A DNA stretch of 64,000 bases from Minicystis rosea (GTDB taxonomy: Bacteria > Myxococcota_A > Polyangia > Polyangiales > Polyangiaceae). Numbering within the stretch: the first letter of the stretch is position 1; every line of letters starts with the position of its first letter. Where the stretch lies: positions 8,355,703-8,419,702 of the forward strand of contig CP016211.1 in the NCBI GenBank assembly GCA_001931535.1. The letters are read 5' to 3'. The notes below the pieces were generated by a model that was not told the origin of the DNA, did no database searches, and saw only the letters and a list, made by a program, of their open reading frames with translations. Shown here in pieces: positions 24,639 to 33,755 of the stretch. Made by a program: the position numbers and the translations under genes.

Positions 24639-26288
24639 ATGGTGCTGGCCGGCCTCCTGCTTTCCGCGGCGGGCCTTTTGGGCGCCTGCGCCGCCGGCAG
24701 CGGGCCCAACGACTTCACGGGGACGGGAGGGGCGGCAGCCAGCAGCAGCAGCACGGGAGACATCCACATCGACCCGGGTCACGGCGGGATGGGCGGGATG
24801 GCGCCGGACCCGAAGACCTGCGAGGAGGCGGCGGCCAGCAAGGCCTACGTGGGGTGCGAGTTCTGGCCGACGGTGCTCGCCAACCTCGTCTCGAACGTCT
24901 TCGACTACGCGGTGGTGGTGGCCAACGCGGGCGACGAGGTGGCCGACGTCACCGTCACCCGCGCGGGCGCTCCCATGGCGACGGCGCAGGTCCCGCCCAA
25001 CGGGCTGCGGACCATCTACCTGCCCTGGGTCGAGGCGCTGAAGGGCATCGATCCCGGGCCCTGCGATCCCAACCCGCCCTACGACACGAGCGTGCGCGCC
25101 GACGGGGGCGCCTATCACCTGGTCTCGAGCCGCCCGGTGACCGTCTATCAGTTCAACGCGCTCGAGTACCAGGGCAAGGGCGGGCCGCCCGGGAAGGACT
25201 GGTCGGCCTGCCCCGGCGACGTCATGTGCGGCGACCAGCCGCCCACGGGCTGCTTCTCCTTCACCAACGACGCCTCGCTGCTCCTGCCCAGCACGGCGAT
25301 GACGGGGAGCTACCGGATCACCGCCGAGCGCGACGGCGCGGCGCTCGGCAACATGCCGGCCTACATTGGGATCACCGGCACGGAGGAGGGCACGAGCGTG
25401 ACCGTGTACGTGGCCCCCGGGGCGCACGTGGTGGCGGGCGGCGGGATCCCCGACACGCCGGGCGGGGGCTCGTTCACGGTGACCCTCGGCGCGGGCGACG
25501 TGGTGGAGGTGTTCACCGACGGGCTCGGGGACCTCGGGGGCAGCCTGGTCAAGGCGTCGGCGCCGGTGCAGGTCATCGCCGGGACGCCCTGCGCCTACGA
25601 GCCGCTCGATGGCACACGGCCGGCGTGCGACCACCTCGAGGAGACGGTGCTCCCCGCGGAGACCTTGGGACAGCACTACTTCGTGGCCAGCCCGACCACG
25701 CCCTCGGGCGGGGTGGCCGGGCAGGTGGTCCGGCTCTTCGGCAACGTCGACGGCACGAAGCTCACCTACCTCTCCGCCAACCCGCCCATCGGCGCGCCCG
25801 AGACCCTCGACGCGGGGCAGGTGGTGGACTTGGGCATCGTCGCCGACGACTTCGAGATCGCCGGCGACCACGAGTTCGCGGTGGCCACCTTCATGCTCGG
25901 CGCCTCCCTGGTGGACCCGGGCGTCTCCATCTGGGACTCGCGCGGCGATCCTTCCCAGAGCCTGGCCGTGCCCGTCGAGCAGTACCGGACCAAGTACGTC
26001 TTCCTGGCCCCGACCGACTACGACGTGAGCTACGTGGACGTGATCCAGCCGATGAGCGCCGAGGTGCGCATCGACGGCGCCCCGACCAAGGTGGCCCCGG
26101 TGTGGATCGGCTCGGGCTTCGGCATCGCTCGAATCCCGCTCGGCGTGGGCAACGACGGCGCCCACGTGCTCACCGCCTCGGCGCCGGTGGGCATCCAGGT
26201 CATGGGCTACGGCTCGTACACGAGCTACCAGTATCCAGGCGGCCTCAACCTGATCTCGATCGCGCCGCCGCCACCGCCGCCGCTGTAG
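24639..26288 (+). CDS. IgGFc-binding-type secreted lipoprotein
   Basis: 549 residues from the ATG at 24639: MVLAGLLLSAAGLLGACAAG is a lipoprotein signal (lipobox LGAC). A Ser-rich spacer (AAASSSSTGD) leads to a ~490-residue beta-rich domain: GCEFWPTVLANLVSNVFDYA, VVVANAGDEVADVTVTRAG, SRPVTVYQFNALEYQGKGG, FSFTNDASLLLPSTAMTGSY and the final APVGIQVMGYGSYTSYQYPG. This series matches the IgGFc-binding protein N-terminal family, which is greatly expanded in myxobacteria; the binding partner is unknown. An in-frame ATG at 24567 would give a 24-residue longer N-region and cannot be excluded. Neither start has a clear Shine-Dalgarno sequence. Confidence 0.8.
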   Translation: MVLAGLLLSAAGLLGACAAGSGPNDFTGTGGAAASSSSTGDIHIDPGHGGMGGMAPDPKTCEEAAASKAYVGCEFWPTVLANLVSNVFDYAVVVANAGDEVADVTVTRAGAPMATAQVPPNGLRTIYLPWVEALKGIDPGPCDPNPPYDTSVRADGGAYHLVSSRPVTVYQFNALEYQGKGGPPGKDWSACPGDVMCGDQPPTGCFSFTNDASLLLPSTAMTGSYRITAERDGAALGNMPAYIGITGTEEGTSVTVYVAPGAHVVAGGGIPDTPGGGSFTVTLGAGDVVEVFTDGLGDLGGSLVKASAPVQVIAGTPCAYEPLDGTRPACDHLEETVLPAETLGQHYFVASPTTPSGGVAGQVVRLFGNVDGTKLTYLSANPPIGAPETLDAGQVVDLGIVADDFEIAGDHEFAVATFMLGASLVDPGVSIWDSRGDPSQSLAVPVEQYRTKYVFLAPTDYDVSYVDVIQPMSAEVRIDGAPTKVAPVWIGSGFGIARIPLGVGNDGAHVLTASAPVGIQVMGYGSYTSYQYPGGLNLISIAPPPPPPL

Positions 26289-26422
26289 CGCGCTCGAGCG
26301 CATGCGCGCCGAGGTCCGCGGCAAGGTGGTGATCGGGGCGCGTTCGATGCGAGGATGAAGGACGTGCTCGACGTCGTGACGCACAAGATCCTCGCGCCCT
26401 CCGCGCGGCCTGAGGCCTCTCC

Positions 26423-27769
26423 GTGACCGAGCCGCGCGCCGCGGACGTGATCCGCATCGCGACCGACGTCGGGATCGACGGCGCCGACCGCGAGCGCCGG
26501 CAGGCCCGCTGGACGCTGGCCGTGTCGGCCGCGGCCCTCGTGATCGTGCCGGCCGTTGCGATGATGCTGGGCTCCTCGCTCGGCTTCGTGCTCGTGTTCG
26601 TGCTCGGGCTGCCCGCGCTCGTCGGCGCGGCGCACGGCCTCGCGTCGCTGGCGGTCGGGCAGCTCGACGCCGGGAGGCGGCTCGCGCCGGGCTCGGTCGC
26701 GGTGCGGGAGGGCACGCTCCACGTTCACGTCCCGAGCACGTACCTTCGCCGGGAGATCCCGCTCGCCGACGTCGTGCAGGGGTTCGTCGAGGAGCCGGAT
26801 CTCGTCCTCATCGCCACGCGCGACGAGGAGACCGTGATCGTGCGAGCCCTCGATCCCGCGGCGGCCGGCCAACTGCTCGCGGCGTGCGGCGTCACCGCGG
26901 CCGAGCGCGTGATGCGCGTGCCGCTGGCGAGCGCGGCGGCGCGGCTCCCGTTCGGGCGTCTGCTCGGCTGGCTCGCGATCGCGCTCGTCTTCGTAGGCAT
27001 GGTGGCCGGCGGGGTCGTGCTGGGCGGCGAGGCGCGCAGGGTCATCGACGTGCCCAACCTGCCAGGCGTGCTGCTCCTCGTGGGCGGCGTGATCGTCCTC
27101 GCGCTCCTCGGCAACCTGGGCGAGCTCCTGGTGCGCGCGGTCAGCCGGCGCGAGGCCGTCGTGGGCACCGACGGCGTCGTCGTCCGCGGGACCTTCTCGC
27201 AGCAGCTCGTCCCATTCTCCGATGTGGCGCGCGTCGGCCGCGATCGCCGCGGCGTCCGCATCGCGCGCCGCGGGGCGCGGGACGTCCTCCTGCGCACGCC
27301 GGGCGCGGAGTGGAGCCCGCTCCGCGACACCGATCCCCCGCCCGGCGCAGTCCGCTCCGCGGCCGAGGCGAGGCGCGACGCGCTCCTCGACCGCATCCGC
27401 GTCGCCATGGCGCTCCACGCCGAGGGCGAGACGCGCCGCGTGGGCCTCGAGGATCTCGACCGCCGTGGGCGCCCGCTCGCGGCTTGGCGCGCGGACCTCC
27501 AGCGGCTCCTGGCGCGCGGGACGGACTACCGGCGCGCCGGCCTGACGCCGGCAGATCTCGGCGCCGCCATCGAGGACGCCTCCGCGCCCCCCGGCCGGAG
27601 GATCGCGGCGACGGTGGCCCTCTTCGGCGTCGCGCCGGAGGACGCGCGACGCCGCGCGCGAAGCGCAGCGCAAGCCGCAGCGGACGACGACCTGCGGCTC
27701 GCGCTCGAAAAGGCGGCCGAAGGCGAGATCGACGAGAGCCTCGTCGCGCGAGAGGAACGCCGCCTCTGA
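26423..27769 (+). CDS. Membrane protein with two TM-pair/PH-like units
   Basis: 448 residues from the GTG at 26423. It contains two similar units: a TM hairpin (residues ~28-80 and ~178-235), each followed by a beta-rich segment (GSVAVREGTLHVHVPSTYLR with ADVVQGFVEEPDLVLIATRD; VGTDGVVVRGTFSQQLVPFS with RVGRDRRGVRIARRG), as in bacterial PH-domain membrane proteins. The last ~140 residues are a cytoplasmic, Arg/Ala-rich helical region. Function unknown. The start is 134 bp after the preceding gene on the same strand. Confidence 0.65.
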   Translation: MTEPRAADVIRIATDVGIDGADRERRQARWTLAVSAAALVIVPAVAMMLGSSLGFVLVFVLGLPALVGAAHGLASLAVGQLDAGRRLAPGSVAVREGTLHVHVPSTYLRREIPLADVVQGFVEEPDLVLIATRDEETVIVRALDPAAAGQLLAACGVTAAERVMRVPLASAAARLPFGRLLGWLAIALVFVGMVAGGVVLGGEARRVIDVPNLPGVLLLVGGVIVLALLGNLGELLVRAVSRREAVVGTDGVVVRGTFSQQLVPFSDVARVGRDRRGVRIARRGARDVLLRTPGAEWSPLRDTDPPPGAVRSAAEARRDALLDRIRVAMALHAEGETRRVGLEDLDRRGRPLAAWRADLQRLLARGTDYRRAGLTPADLGAAIEDASAPPGRRIAATVALFGVAPEDARRRARSAAQAAADDDLRLALEKAAEGEIDESLVAREERRL

Positions 27770-28196
27770 CGCGCGGTCGCGCACGCACCGCTGGCTCTCG
27801 AAGCCTGCGTGCAATCCGGAGCCCGTCACCGCGCTCGAGCTGATGGCCCCCGCCCGCCGAGCAGGAGAGGCTCTGGCTCCGGAGCGAGGAGTCTTTGCGA
27901 TCAACGGAGAGGCGATCGATGGGAGGACAGCCTCGGCCGCAGAGCGGTTTGCAGGATGCCTGAAGGCACGAGACCGAGCGAGAGCGATGGTGGAGAGGGC
28001 TTATGGGAAGAGCTGGAGATTAGCGGTCTGCCGATCGATACCGTGCCTCGAGGAAACGATGAAATGGAACGCGAGAGCTCGTAACGGTCCCGCCGTCCCG
28101 CGAAGGCGCGGTGCACGGCGGGTGACGGCACGGCGTGATTTTCGTGCCGCTAGGCCGCCGTGAAAAGCCGCGAATCTTCCGTGATAGGACAGCATC
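27770..28196. other. Intergenic region without recognised gene
   Basis: 427 bp between two plus-strand genes. Open frames exist, but none has coding composition or a recognisable motif; GC falls below the local average between 27890 and 28090. No hairpin followed by a T run was seen. Confidence 0.35.
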
Positions 28197-28974
28197 ATGC
28201 GAGCAGAGTGGATGGGGCTTGGGTCGGTCATGCTCTTCCTAGCGGCTTGTGCGGACAAGCCCCTCTTGGCGTGCCAGCCGGGAGCGGTGCGCAAACCCGG
28301 GAGCGATCTCTGCGTATCCGAGAACACCGGCGGTGACGGCGGCGGGCAGGCTTCCAGCAGCTCGTCGAGCAGCAGCGCCTCGTCGAGCAGCAGCGCCTCG
28401 TCGTCGAGCAGCAGTGCCTCGTCGAGCAGCAGCGCCTCGTCGTCGAGCAGCAGCGCCTCGTCGAGCAGCGGCGGCGGGGGCGGCTGCGATCCAGGAGGCA
28501 TCGCCCCGGGCTCACTGGCCATCGGGCCGAGCGACGCGATCGTCCCCCTGTGCAACGGCCAGGTACAACGCGAACAGTGTGGCGGTGATCGATCTCGCCG
28601 CCACCACCGTCACCCAAGTCCCCCTCGTGAGGCCGGCCGTGCGTCTCGCGCTCGGCGAGCCCGGACAGGTGTTCGCCACGATCGAGCCCATCGTGTCGGA
28701 CGTCCGCGTCGAGGTCATCAGCGGCGGAACGGCGGTGGAGCTGAACATGCCTACGCAGCCGGCGGAGCTCGTCGCCTACGACCGCGCCACGAAGCAGCTT
28801 TACCTGGGCGATCGAGGCGCCAACCCGAGCCCACTCCAGCGATACGCCGCCGCCCCCACCGAGGTCGGCAAGTCGACCCGGCTCAAGATCGATCTGACCA
28901 ACGCGAAAGACACCCTCAAGGGCGATATCGAGCTGTTCGTGTGCAAGGAGCTCAAAGAAGAGGCGAAGAAGTAA
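28197..28974 (+). pseudogene. Frameshifted lipoprotein gene with Ser/Ala repeat linker
   Basis: The ATG at 28197 starts MRAEWMGLGSVMLFLAACAD (lipobox LAAC), then a Cys-containing head and a ~50-residue linker of Ser blocks separated by Ala. The frame GSLAIGPSDAIVPLCNG is lost near 28560. One base further on, a second frame reads YNANSVAVIDLAATTVTQVP and continues to the stop at 28972-28974 with YDRATKQLYLGDRGAN and GDIELFVCKELKEEAKK. One extra base in CGGCCAGG (28556-28563) explains the break. The intact product would be ~258 residues, a secreted beta-propeller-like fragment. True pseudogene or indel error. Confidence 0.6.
28356..28472 (+). repeat. Tandem repeat encoding Ser/Ala linker
   Basis: Imperfect 15/18-bp units of the type gcctcgtcgagcagcagc run through the linker of the lipoprotein gene. 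In frame they encode runs of 5-7 Ser separated by single Ala. Unit number is likely variable between strains because all units are multiples of 3 bp. Confidence 0.75.
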
Positions 28975-29085
28975 CGGCTCCTGCGGAGAGGGTTAGGCGG
29001 CGAATTCATCAGCGCTCTTGCCGCTCTTCTGCGAAGCCGCCACGAGGCCGTGCGGGCCCGTTAGGCCGGTACAGAAGCACCGTCG

Positions 29086-29114
29086 GCACCCGCCGCTCGT
29101 GGGGCGGCGGGTGC
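29086..29114. terminator. Strong bidirectional hairpin
   Basis: GCACCCGCCGC (29086-29096) and GCGGCGGGTGC (29104-29114) form a perfect 11-bp GC-rich stem with a 7-nt loop. It lies 10 bp beyond the stop of the SIMPL gene, between convergent genes. Confidence 0.7.
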
Positions 29115-29124
29115 GCTGCGCGCC

Positions 29125-29805
29125 TCAGGCATCATGCTGAAGCGCGTACACCACGAGAACCGCGGCCGCGATGACGATGGAGCTCGGATCGAGCGCGCTG
29201 ATCGTGAGCGCCTCGTCGTCTGCCACCGACACCTTGTTCTGAGCGTGGCCCTCGCGCATGCCCGTGAGCGACTCGGGATTCACGTCCTCGATGTGGAGGA
29301 CCCGGCCCAGCATGACGCCCGCTGCGTCACAGTAGACCTTGGCCTTCTCACGCGCAGCGCTCACCGCTTGCTGGCGTGCCTCGGTGCGGTGCTCACGGAG
29401 CTTCGTCGTCTGGAAGTCGACCGAGCTGATCTCGTTCGCGCCCGCCGCGACAACGCCGACCAGAATCTGCTCCACGCGGTCGAGATCCCGAAGAATGATC
29501 TCGAACCCGACATGGGCCGCGTACCCAACGAATCGCGGTTCGCCGTTCACATAGCGAGTCTCCTGTCGCAGGGAGACGCGGGACGCAGCCACTTCGGACA
29601 CGCCGGCGGAATGTAGATAGGCGCGGATGGACTCGGTTGTCGCGCGCACGGCAGCAAACGCCGCTTCGGGCTGTTCCTTCAAAGACTTGGTGCCAACTCT
29701 GAGAACGGCGAGGTCGGGCGTCACGCGAAGGACTGCGGAGCCGAAGGAGCTGACACCGACCGGATGTGGAATTGCTTGCTGCGAATCGCTCGACGATGAG
29801 TACAT
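29125..29805 (-). CDS. SIMPL (DUF541) domain protein
   Basis: 226 residues; GGGAG lies 6 bp before the ATG at 29805. The segment GSAVLRVTPDLAVLRVGTKS, then AAFAAVRATTESIRAYLHSA, SLRQETRYVNGEPRFVGYAA and ARQQAVSAAREKAKVYCDAA is the SIMPL fold (DUF541; periplasmic or outer-membrane proteins of stress response and signalling). Unlike most members it has no N-terminal signal peptide. Instead a hydrophobic stretch at the very C-terminus (SSIVIAAAVLVVYAL) could be a TM anchor. It is followed by a strong terminator hairpin. Confidence 0.85.
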   Translation of the reverse strand: MYSSSSDSQQAIPHPVGVSSFGSAVLRVTPDLAVLRVGTKSLKEQPEAAFAAVRATTESIRAYLHSAGVSEVAASRVSLRQETRYVNGEPRFVGYAAHVGFEIILRDLDRVEQILVGVVAAGANEISSVDFQTTKLREHRTEARQQAVSAAREKAKVYCDAAGVMLGRVLHIEDVNPESLTGMREGHAQNKVSVADDEALTISALDPSSIVIAAAVLVVYALQHDA

Positions 29806-29875
29806 GGTGTTCTCCCAGTGGGGGTGCTGGCGTCTGTTCTGGCTCGCTCCAGGTGGAGAGAGCTGTCAAGCGGGC

Positions 29876-30046
29876 TCAAACCGAAGGCATCGCAGCACGG
29901 CAACCGGGAGCTCCCGTGCGGTAGGCATCGATCTCAGCGACCTTTGCGCGAGCGAGAAAATGGCTTGCTGGTTCGGTCGAAGGATTCCGATCGTAGAAAA
30001 TCCCACCGTGGCAAAGCGCCGCATTCACTTCTACTAAGACATCCAT
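29876..30046 (-). CDS. Possible small protein
   Basis: 56 codons from an ATG at 30046 with AGGA 6 bp upstream. The product begins MDVLVEVNAALCHGGIFYDR and contains ASHFLARAKVAEID. Codon usage is AT-richer than the neighbours. It directly follows the 75-residue gene, so it may be the third gene of a small operon. Evidence is limited to start-site context. Confidence 0.3.
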   Translation of the reverse strand: MDVLVEVNAALCHGGIFYDRNPSTEPASHFLARAKVAEIDAYRTGAPGCRAAMPSV

Positions 30047-30054
30047 CATTGGTC

Positions 30055-30282
30055 CTATGCGCCGTTGCAGAGCCACGGCCATGCAGTACCTACGTATGCC
30101 GTTTTGTACGTCTCACCAGAAACATCCGCGAATGGTCTGCGCACCCAACGATCGGCCGGTGTGCTGCAAGGCGCGCCGAGCAGCTCCTGGATCGCGCCAA
30201 GCAACTGGCGCACGTCCACGCGTTTCTCGTCCAGGAAAGACGTCAAGCTCCGGGCGTGGTGGGCGGCGGCTATTTGATACAT
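30055..30282 (-). CDS. Small hypothetical protein, coupled to the upstream gene
   Basis: 75 residues from the ATG at 30282 (MYQIAAAHHARSLTSFLDEK). The start codon lies inside the last codons of the upstream 143-residue gene (ATGTATCAAATAG), a 13-bp overlap typical of translational coupling. The product has one helix with DVRQLLGAIQELLGAP and a C-terminus rich in Trp (TAWPWLCNGA). No signal peptide or known motif. A partner role to the upstream protein is inferred. Confidence 0.5.
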   Translation of the reverse strand: MYQIAAAHHARSLTSFLDEKRVDVRQLLGAIQELLGAPCSTPADRWVRRPFADVSGETYKTAYVGTAWPWLCNGA

Positions 30283-30701
30283 GGGTTGAAGTACCGCCGG
30301 TAACGGCCCAGAAGGTCCCGAGGCGAGAACCGGCGAAAGTCGCCGGCAGCTTCGCACTTCTCCAAGTATCTGAGCGCGTCCGCGGCCGCGGCCTCGCGTT
30401 GCGCGGCAAGAAAACGCTTGGTTGCCGACAGTCCAGCACCGCATAGCAGTTGGACGTCGATGGCGGAATCGAGGTCCATGCTTTCGGTCTTGGCGGTCCA
30501 GATTCGCATGACGTCATCAAGTAGTCCGCGACTGAAGAGCTGGACGCAGCACAGGAACGCAAGATCCTGCTCTCGGTCGCCGCCGGACCGCTCAAGCTCG
30601 ACCTCATGTGCGAGCATGTCGCGGATAACCGGCAATGCCTCATCCGAAGGTACCAGCCCGTGGCGTTGCAAGCTCTGCTCGACCGTCATCGCGTCCGCCA
30701 T
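30270..30701 (-). CDS. Hypothetical helical protein
   Basis: 143 residues; AAGGAG lies 5 bp before the ATG at 30701. The product is almost all helical (MTVEQSLQRHGLVPSDEALP, QDLAFLCCVQLFSRGLLDDV, AIDVQLLCGAGLSATKRFLA, ADALRYLEKCEAAGDF), with a TPR-like or DUF-type helical array and an Arg-rich end (RDLLGRYRRYFNPC). Unrecognised family. GC is lower than around it, so it may be part of an accessory segment together with the two small genes downstream. Confidence 0.65.
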   Translation of the reverse strand: MADAMTVEQSLQRHGLVPSDEALPVIRDMLAHEVELERSGGDREQDLAFLCCVQLFSRGLLDDVMRIWTAKTESMDLDSAIDVQLLCGAGLSATKRFLAAQREAAAADALRYLEKCEAAGDFRRFSPRDLLGRYRRYFNPCIK

Positions 30702-30822
30702 GATCTCTCCTTGTGCATCCAGCCGAACGCTCGCGCCCAGTCCACCGAACGGCTGGGGCTTCAGGTGCGGCGCATAGCGCCGTCACCTGCAAGCCCTTGT
30801 TCGGCAGCGCCTTCGGTGCAGT

Positions 30823-31359
30823 TCACGGCAACCGGCGCGCTAGAACACAGGTGAAGCTTCCATTCGTGATAGCGAGTTCGTCTGGATAGAGCTGCGCGCA
30901 TTCAAACTTGCCAGCGACGACGCCATCGTTGGTAGCCACATGGAGGAGGCAGGCGGGCGCCATCGGAGCCGAAAAGTACTCGATGTCGGCGGAAGGCCGC
31001 CACCAGACTCGCCAGCATGCGCCGCCGCCACCGCACAAGCTTTCTAGCTCCGGGGATTCATAACCCTTGGCGTCGTACACAGACGGCTCCGCGGAGTAGG
31101 GACCAGCCGTGAGATGGAGGATGCCCGTTGCGCCATTTCTGAGCGATTTGAAGTCAACGAACAATGTCGGCGTCCCATCCAAGGCTGTGACCGCGGTGCA
31201 GATTACACCGTCTTCCTGCGCGGAGTATTCCTGTGACGCACTCCCATCGGAGATTGTGAAGTGGCCTCCGAGAGGACCGGGATCAACGTCGACGATTTCG
31301 CCACAGCCGAGGAGAGCCACGGCCACGGCGAGGGGCGCGAGTTGTGGGGTCATGCGCAT
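30823..31359 (-). CDS. Secreted lipoprotein
   Basis: 178 residues; GGAG lies 6 bp before the ATG at 31359. MRMTPQLAPLAVAVALLGCG has lipobox LLGC. The mature part is beta-rich (GGHFTISDGSASQEYSAQED, TPTLFVDFKSLRNGATGILH) with a Cys/Gly patch LCGGGGACWRVWWRPSADIE and a final Cys pair (GKFECAQLYPDE, SFTCVLARR). It resembles other small myxobacterial lipoproteins of unknown role. Confidence 0.7.
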   Translation of the reverse strand: MRMTPQLAPLAVAVALLGCGEIVDVDPGPLGGHFTISDGSASQEYSAQEDGVICTAVTALDGTPTLFVDFKSLRNGATGILHLTAGPYSAEPSVYDAKGYESPELESLCGGGGACWRVWWRPSADIEYFSAPMAPACLLHVATNDGVVAGKFECAQLYPDELAITNGSFTCVLARRLP

Positions 31360-31473
31360 GTTGTTCTCCGAATTCTCACAGCGTTGATCTGCCGAACATC
31401 ACGGAGGAGCTACCCCGCTCTGCCTATCTCCATAATCCATCTGGTTAGCCCATCGCTGCCGAATTCCCCCCGC

Positions 31474-31659
31474 GCCGCGCTCGAGGCGGGCCCGGTCGAC
31501 ATCCCCGGCGCGCGCGACGTGGTGGCCGCGTTGGTGGGGCGGTCTCTGTGCTACGCGGACAATCGCGGCGAGGTGCGCTGCGCGGGCGTCTTCCACGAGG
31601 ATGTTTTCTTCGGAAAGACCGCGACGGACTTCCGCGTCGTACTCCCGGCGAAAGAGTAG
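31474..31659 (+). pseudogene. Remnant of an RCC1-repeat protein gene
   Basis: A plus-strand stretch ending at the TAG 31657-31659 reads GPVDIPGARDVVAALVGRSL, then CYADNRGEVRCAGVFHE. This is the RCC1/BNR-type repeat pattern (VGxxLCxxxxRGEVRCxG) common in secreted myxobacterial propeller proteins. Only about one and a half repeats remain; there is no start, signal peptide or upstream repeat. The remaining gap sequence from 31360 to 31792 shows nothing else. Confidence 0.5.
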
Positions 31660-31792
31660 AGCCATGAGGCAAAGCCGGCTCGGCACACCATCCTTTGTCC
31701 CATGCTTTCGCACCCGGACGCTCGGAGCATCGCTTCGGGCATTGCTTGATGAGAGGCTCGATGTCCGGGCCGCCGTCACGGAGGGACGAGGC

Positions 31793-32437
31793 TCAGTCGC
31801 TCACGAAGGGCATGTCGCGGCCGATGATGCACCTGGCATTGAGCAGGGTCGCGTCGCCCACCGCGAACGCGAACCGGTGGTCGTGGACCGAAAGCGCCCG
31901 CGCGCGCTCGATCCGCGCCGGGGCGGGCGGGCCTCCGCCCCAGGGCCGGTCGAACATCAGCCTCCGAAGCTCGCGGTTCATCGCGCTCAGGGCCCCGAGG
32001 TGCGCGCGGCCCCCGTCGTCGTCGACGAGCACGAGGTAGAGCAGCACGGCACACGCCGCGCCGGCCTCCGTGGGCGGCGCCCCGACGAACACGAAGGCGT
32101 GGGGCCCCGCACTGGAGTCCCAGGCGACTTCGCTCCGCGCCCAATCGATATCCGCGATGCGCCCGAGCACGAAGCGGCGGACTGCGGCGTCCAGGTCGCA
32201 GGAGCCGACGACTTCCACGAGCCCGCCGGGCAGCGCCGGCAGGCGCCACGCGCTCACGCCCGAAACGCGCGCGCGCTCGGCCGCCGGCCACGCGTCGAAG
32301 GGCGCGTCGAGCTCGGCGCAGTGCCGCTGCGGGTCGAGCCGCTCTCCGCAATGCGGGCGCAGCGCGGCGTGGGGCGCGTCGGCCGGCCCCAGCGTGCGCC
32401 GGTTGCTGTAGGACGGGACGCGGTAGTGCGTGTCCAT
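31793..32437 (-). CDS. Hypothetical protein
   Basis: 214 residues from the ATG at 32437 (MDTHYRVPSYSNRRTLGPAD). Mixed alpha/beta sequence with segments GLVEVVGSCDLDAAVRRFVL, VAWDSSAGPHAFVFVGAPP, CAVLLYLVLVDDDGGRAHLG and FAVGDATLLNARCIIGRDMP. No signal peptide, TM segment or known motif. Third-position GC is high and continuous, so the gene is real; the function is open. It is 43 bp downstream of the lipoprotein gene on the same strand. Confidence 0.65.
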   Translation of the reverse strand: MDTHYRVPSYSNRRTLGPADAPHAALRPHCGERLDPQRHCAELDAPFDAWPAAERARVSGVSAWRLPALPGGLVEVVGSCDLDAAVRRFVLGRIADIDWARSEVAWDSSAGPHAFVFVGAPPTEAGAACAVLLYLVLVDDDGGRAHLGALSAMNRELRRLMFDRPWGGGPPAPARIERARALSVHDHRFAFAVGDATLLNARCIIGRDMPFVSD

Positions 32438-32480
32438 GGACGGAAGATACCCGATTGCCGGTCCGATCGTCGCAAAGCCC

Positions 32481-33695
32481 TCACTCGACGCGCAACGTGG
32501 CTTCCGGGACACTCGCAGGGCCCTTTGGATTGCGCCAGCGCTCGTAGGTCAGCACCTTTGGGCGCGTCGCGGTGTCGGGGCGCTCGTGGAGGTCGGTGAC
32601 CCCGAGGACCAGGGTCCGTGTCTGCTGCGTCGGAATCGTCATGTACGGGTCGGCCGAATCGCCGCCTTCGATGGAGACGGCGCGCATGGGGACGACGCGG
32701 CCGTCCTCGCAGGCGAGCCAGAAGTGCTCGTCGGTGTCGAGCTCGTACGCGGTGCTCGCGAGGGTCTCGACCTCGACGCGCGCCAGGCATGCGGTGGGGC
32801 CGCAGGTGGCCGTGGCGCGGCGGAAACGGAGCTTGCCGGCAGTGACCCAATCGGAGGCCGGCGCGGCGGTGGTGAAGGCGCGCTGGATCAGCGGCGCGGC
32901 GTGCTGCTCGAAGACACCGAGGCGCTCAAGTGCGAGGCGCGACGCGAGGCGTGGATCCGCCCAGCCGACGAGCCCCGCCGGGATCGCCAGCGCGTCGAGC
33001 TGCTCCGTGCGCAGGTCGCGCGCGATCTCGAGGCCGAAGTCCGTGTGGGCCAGGTCGGCCGAGACGCGGCCGGCGCGAAGCCGCGTGTCGGCCAACGAGA
33101 GCGCCTCCGGGAGTCGCTTCTCGATGACGTCCCGGCCGACGGCGCGGCACTCGGCATCTCCACGCTCGGCGTGCGCGACGATTGGCATCGAGCCCGTGAA
33201 AGGAAGAGTCAACGTGTCGGAAGTCTGTTTCCCCGGCAAGAGGCCTCGCTCGTCGAGCCTCAGCGTGATGGACTCGCCCGGCGAAAGCCGCGCGAGCGGG
33301 GCCCCGACGAACGACGCGCCCTCGTGCGCGCCATACGAGCCCTGTTTCGGCGGCATCGAGCCGACGCGCAGCTCGATGTGATGTCCCCATCGCGTGGAGG
33401 TCTTTCCGAAGAGTGGCAGATCGATCGTCCCGTCGATGATCGCCGCTCGGCACACGATGAACGCTTGGCCGTCGAGCGTGACCTTTCGGCTGACCGGACC
33501 GGCCGTCTCGAAGATTTGGGCCAACATCCCCAACGGCGGGTCGGGCGCGTAGCCTGCGCCCTTCCAACCCTTGGGCGTGGCGGCCGCGCTCTGTTCGGCG
33601 GACGTGAGGTGATCGGGCGCGCCTTCGGGCCAGCGATTGCAGCTCGCGAGCGCCCCGAGCCCCATCACGATCGCGAACGGGACGGCTCGATGCAT
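32481..33695 (-). CDS. Large secreted lipoprotein
   Basis: 404 residues from the ATG at 33695: MHRAVPFAIVMGLGALASCN is a signal peptide with lipobox LASC. The mature part is beta-rich at first (GQAFIVCRAAIIDGTIDLPL, HHIELRVGSMPPKQGSYG, GESITLRLDERGLLPGKQTS) and later has a mixed domain with two Cys pairs (RRATATCGPTACLARVEV, FWLACEDGRVV). No family recognised. It may be co-transcribed with the hypothetical gene 43 bp downstream. Confidence 0.7.
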   Translation of the reverse strand: MHRAVPFAIVMGLGALASCNRWPEGAPDHLTSAEQSAAATPKGWKGAGYAPDPPLGMLAQIFETAGPVSRKVTLDGQAFIVCRAAIIDGTIDLPLFGKTSTRWGHHIELRVGSMPPKQGSYGAHEGASFVGAPLARLSPGESITLRLDERGLLPGKQTSDTLTLPFTGSMPIVAHAERGDAECRAVGRDVIEKRLPEALSLADTRLRAGRVSADLAHTDFGLEIARDLRTEQLDALAIPAGLVGWADPRLASRLALERLGVFEQHAAPLIQRAFTTAAPASDWVTAGKLRFRRATATCGPTACLARVEVETLASTAYELDTDEHFWLACEDGRVVPMRAVSIEGGDSADPYMTIPTQQTRTLVLGVTDLHERPDTATRPKVLTYERWRNPKGPASVPEATLRVE

Positions 33696-33755
33696 GGAGA
33701 CGAGCGTACGCGAAGGCAACGCCGATCGCAGGGGCTTGCTCGCCGGCTCGCCCCA

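Noticed and set aside
24558..26384. 608-codon minus-strand open frame
   Set aside because: Antisense to the IgGFc-binding-type gene, rich in Arg, His and Gly, no motif.
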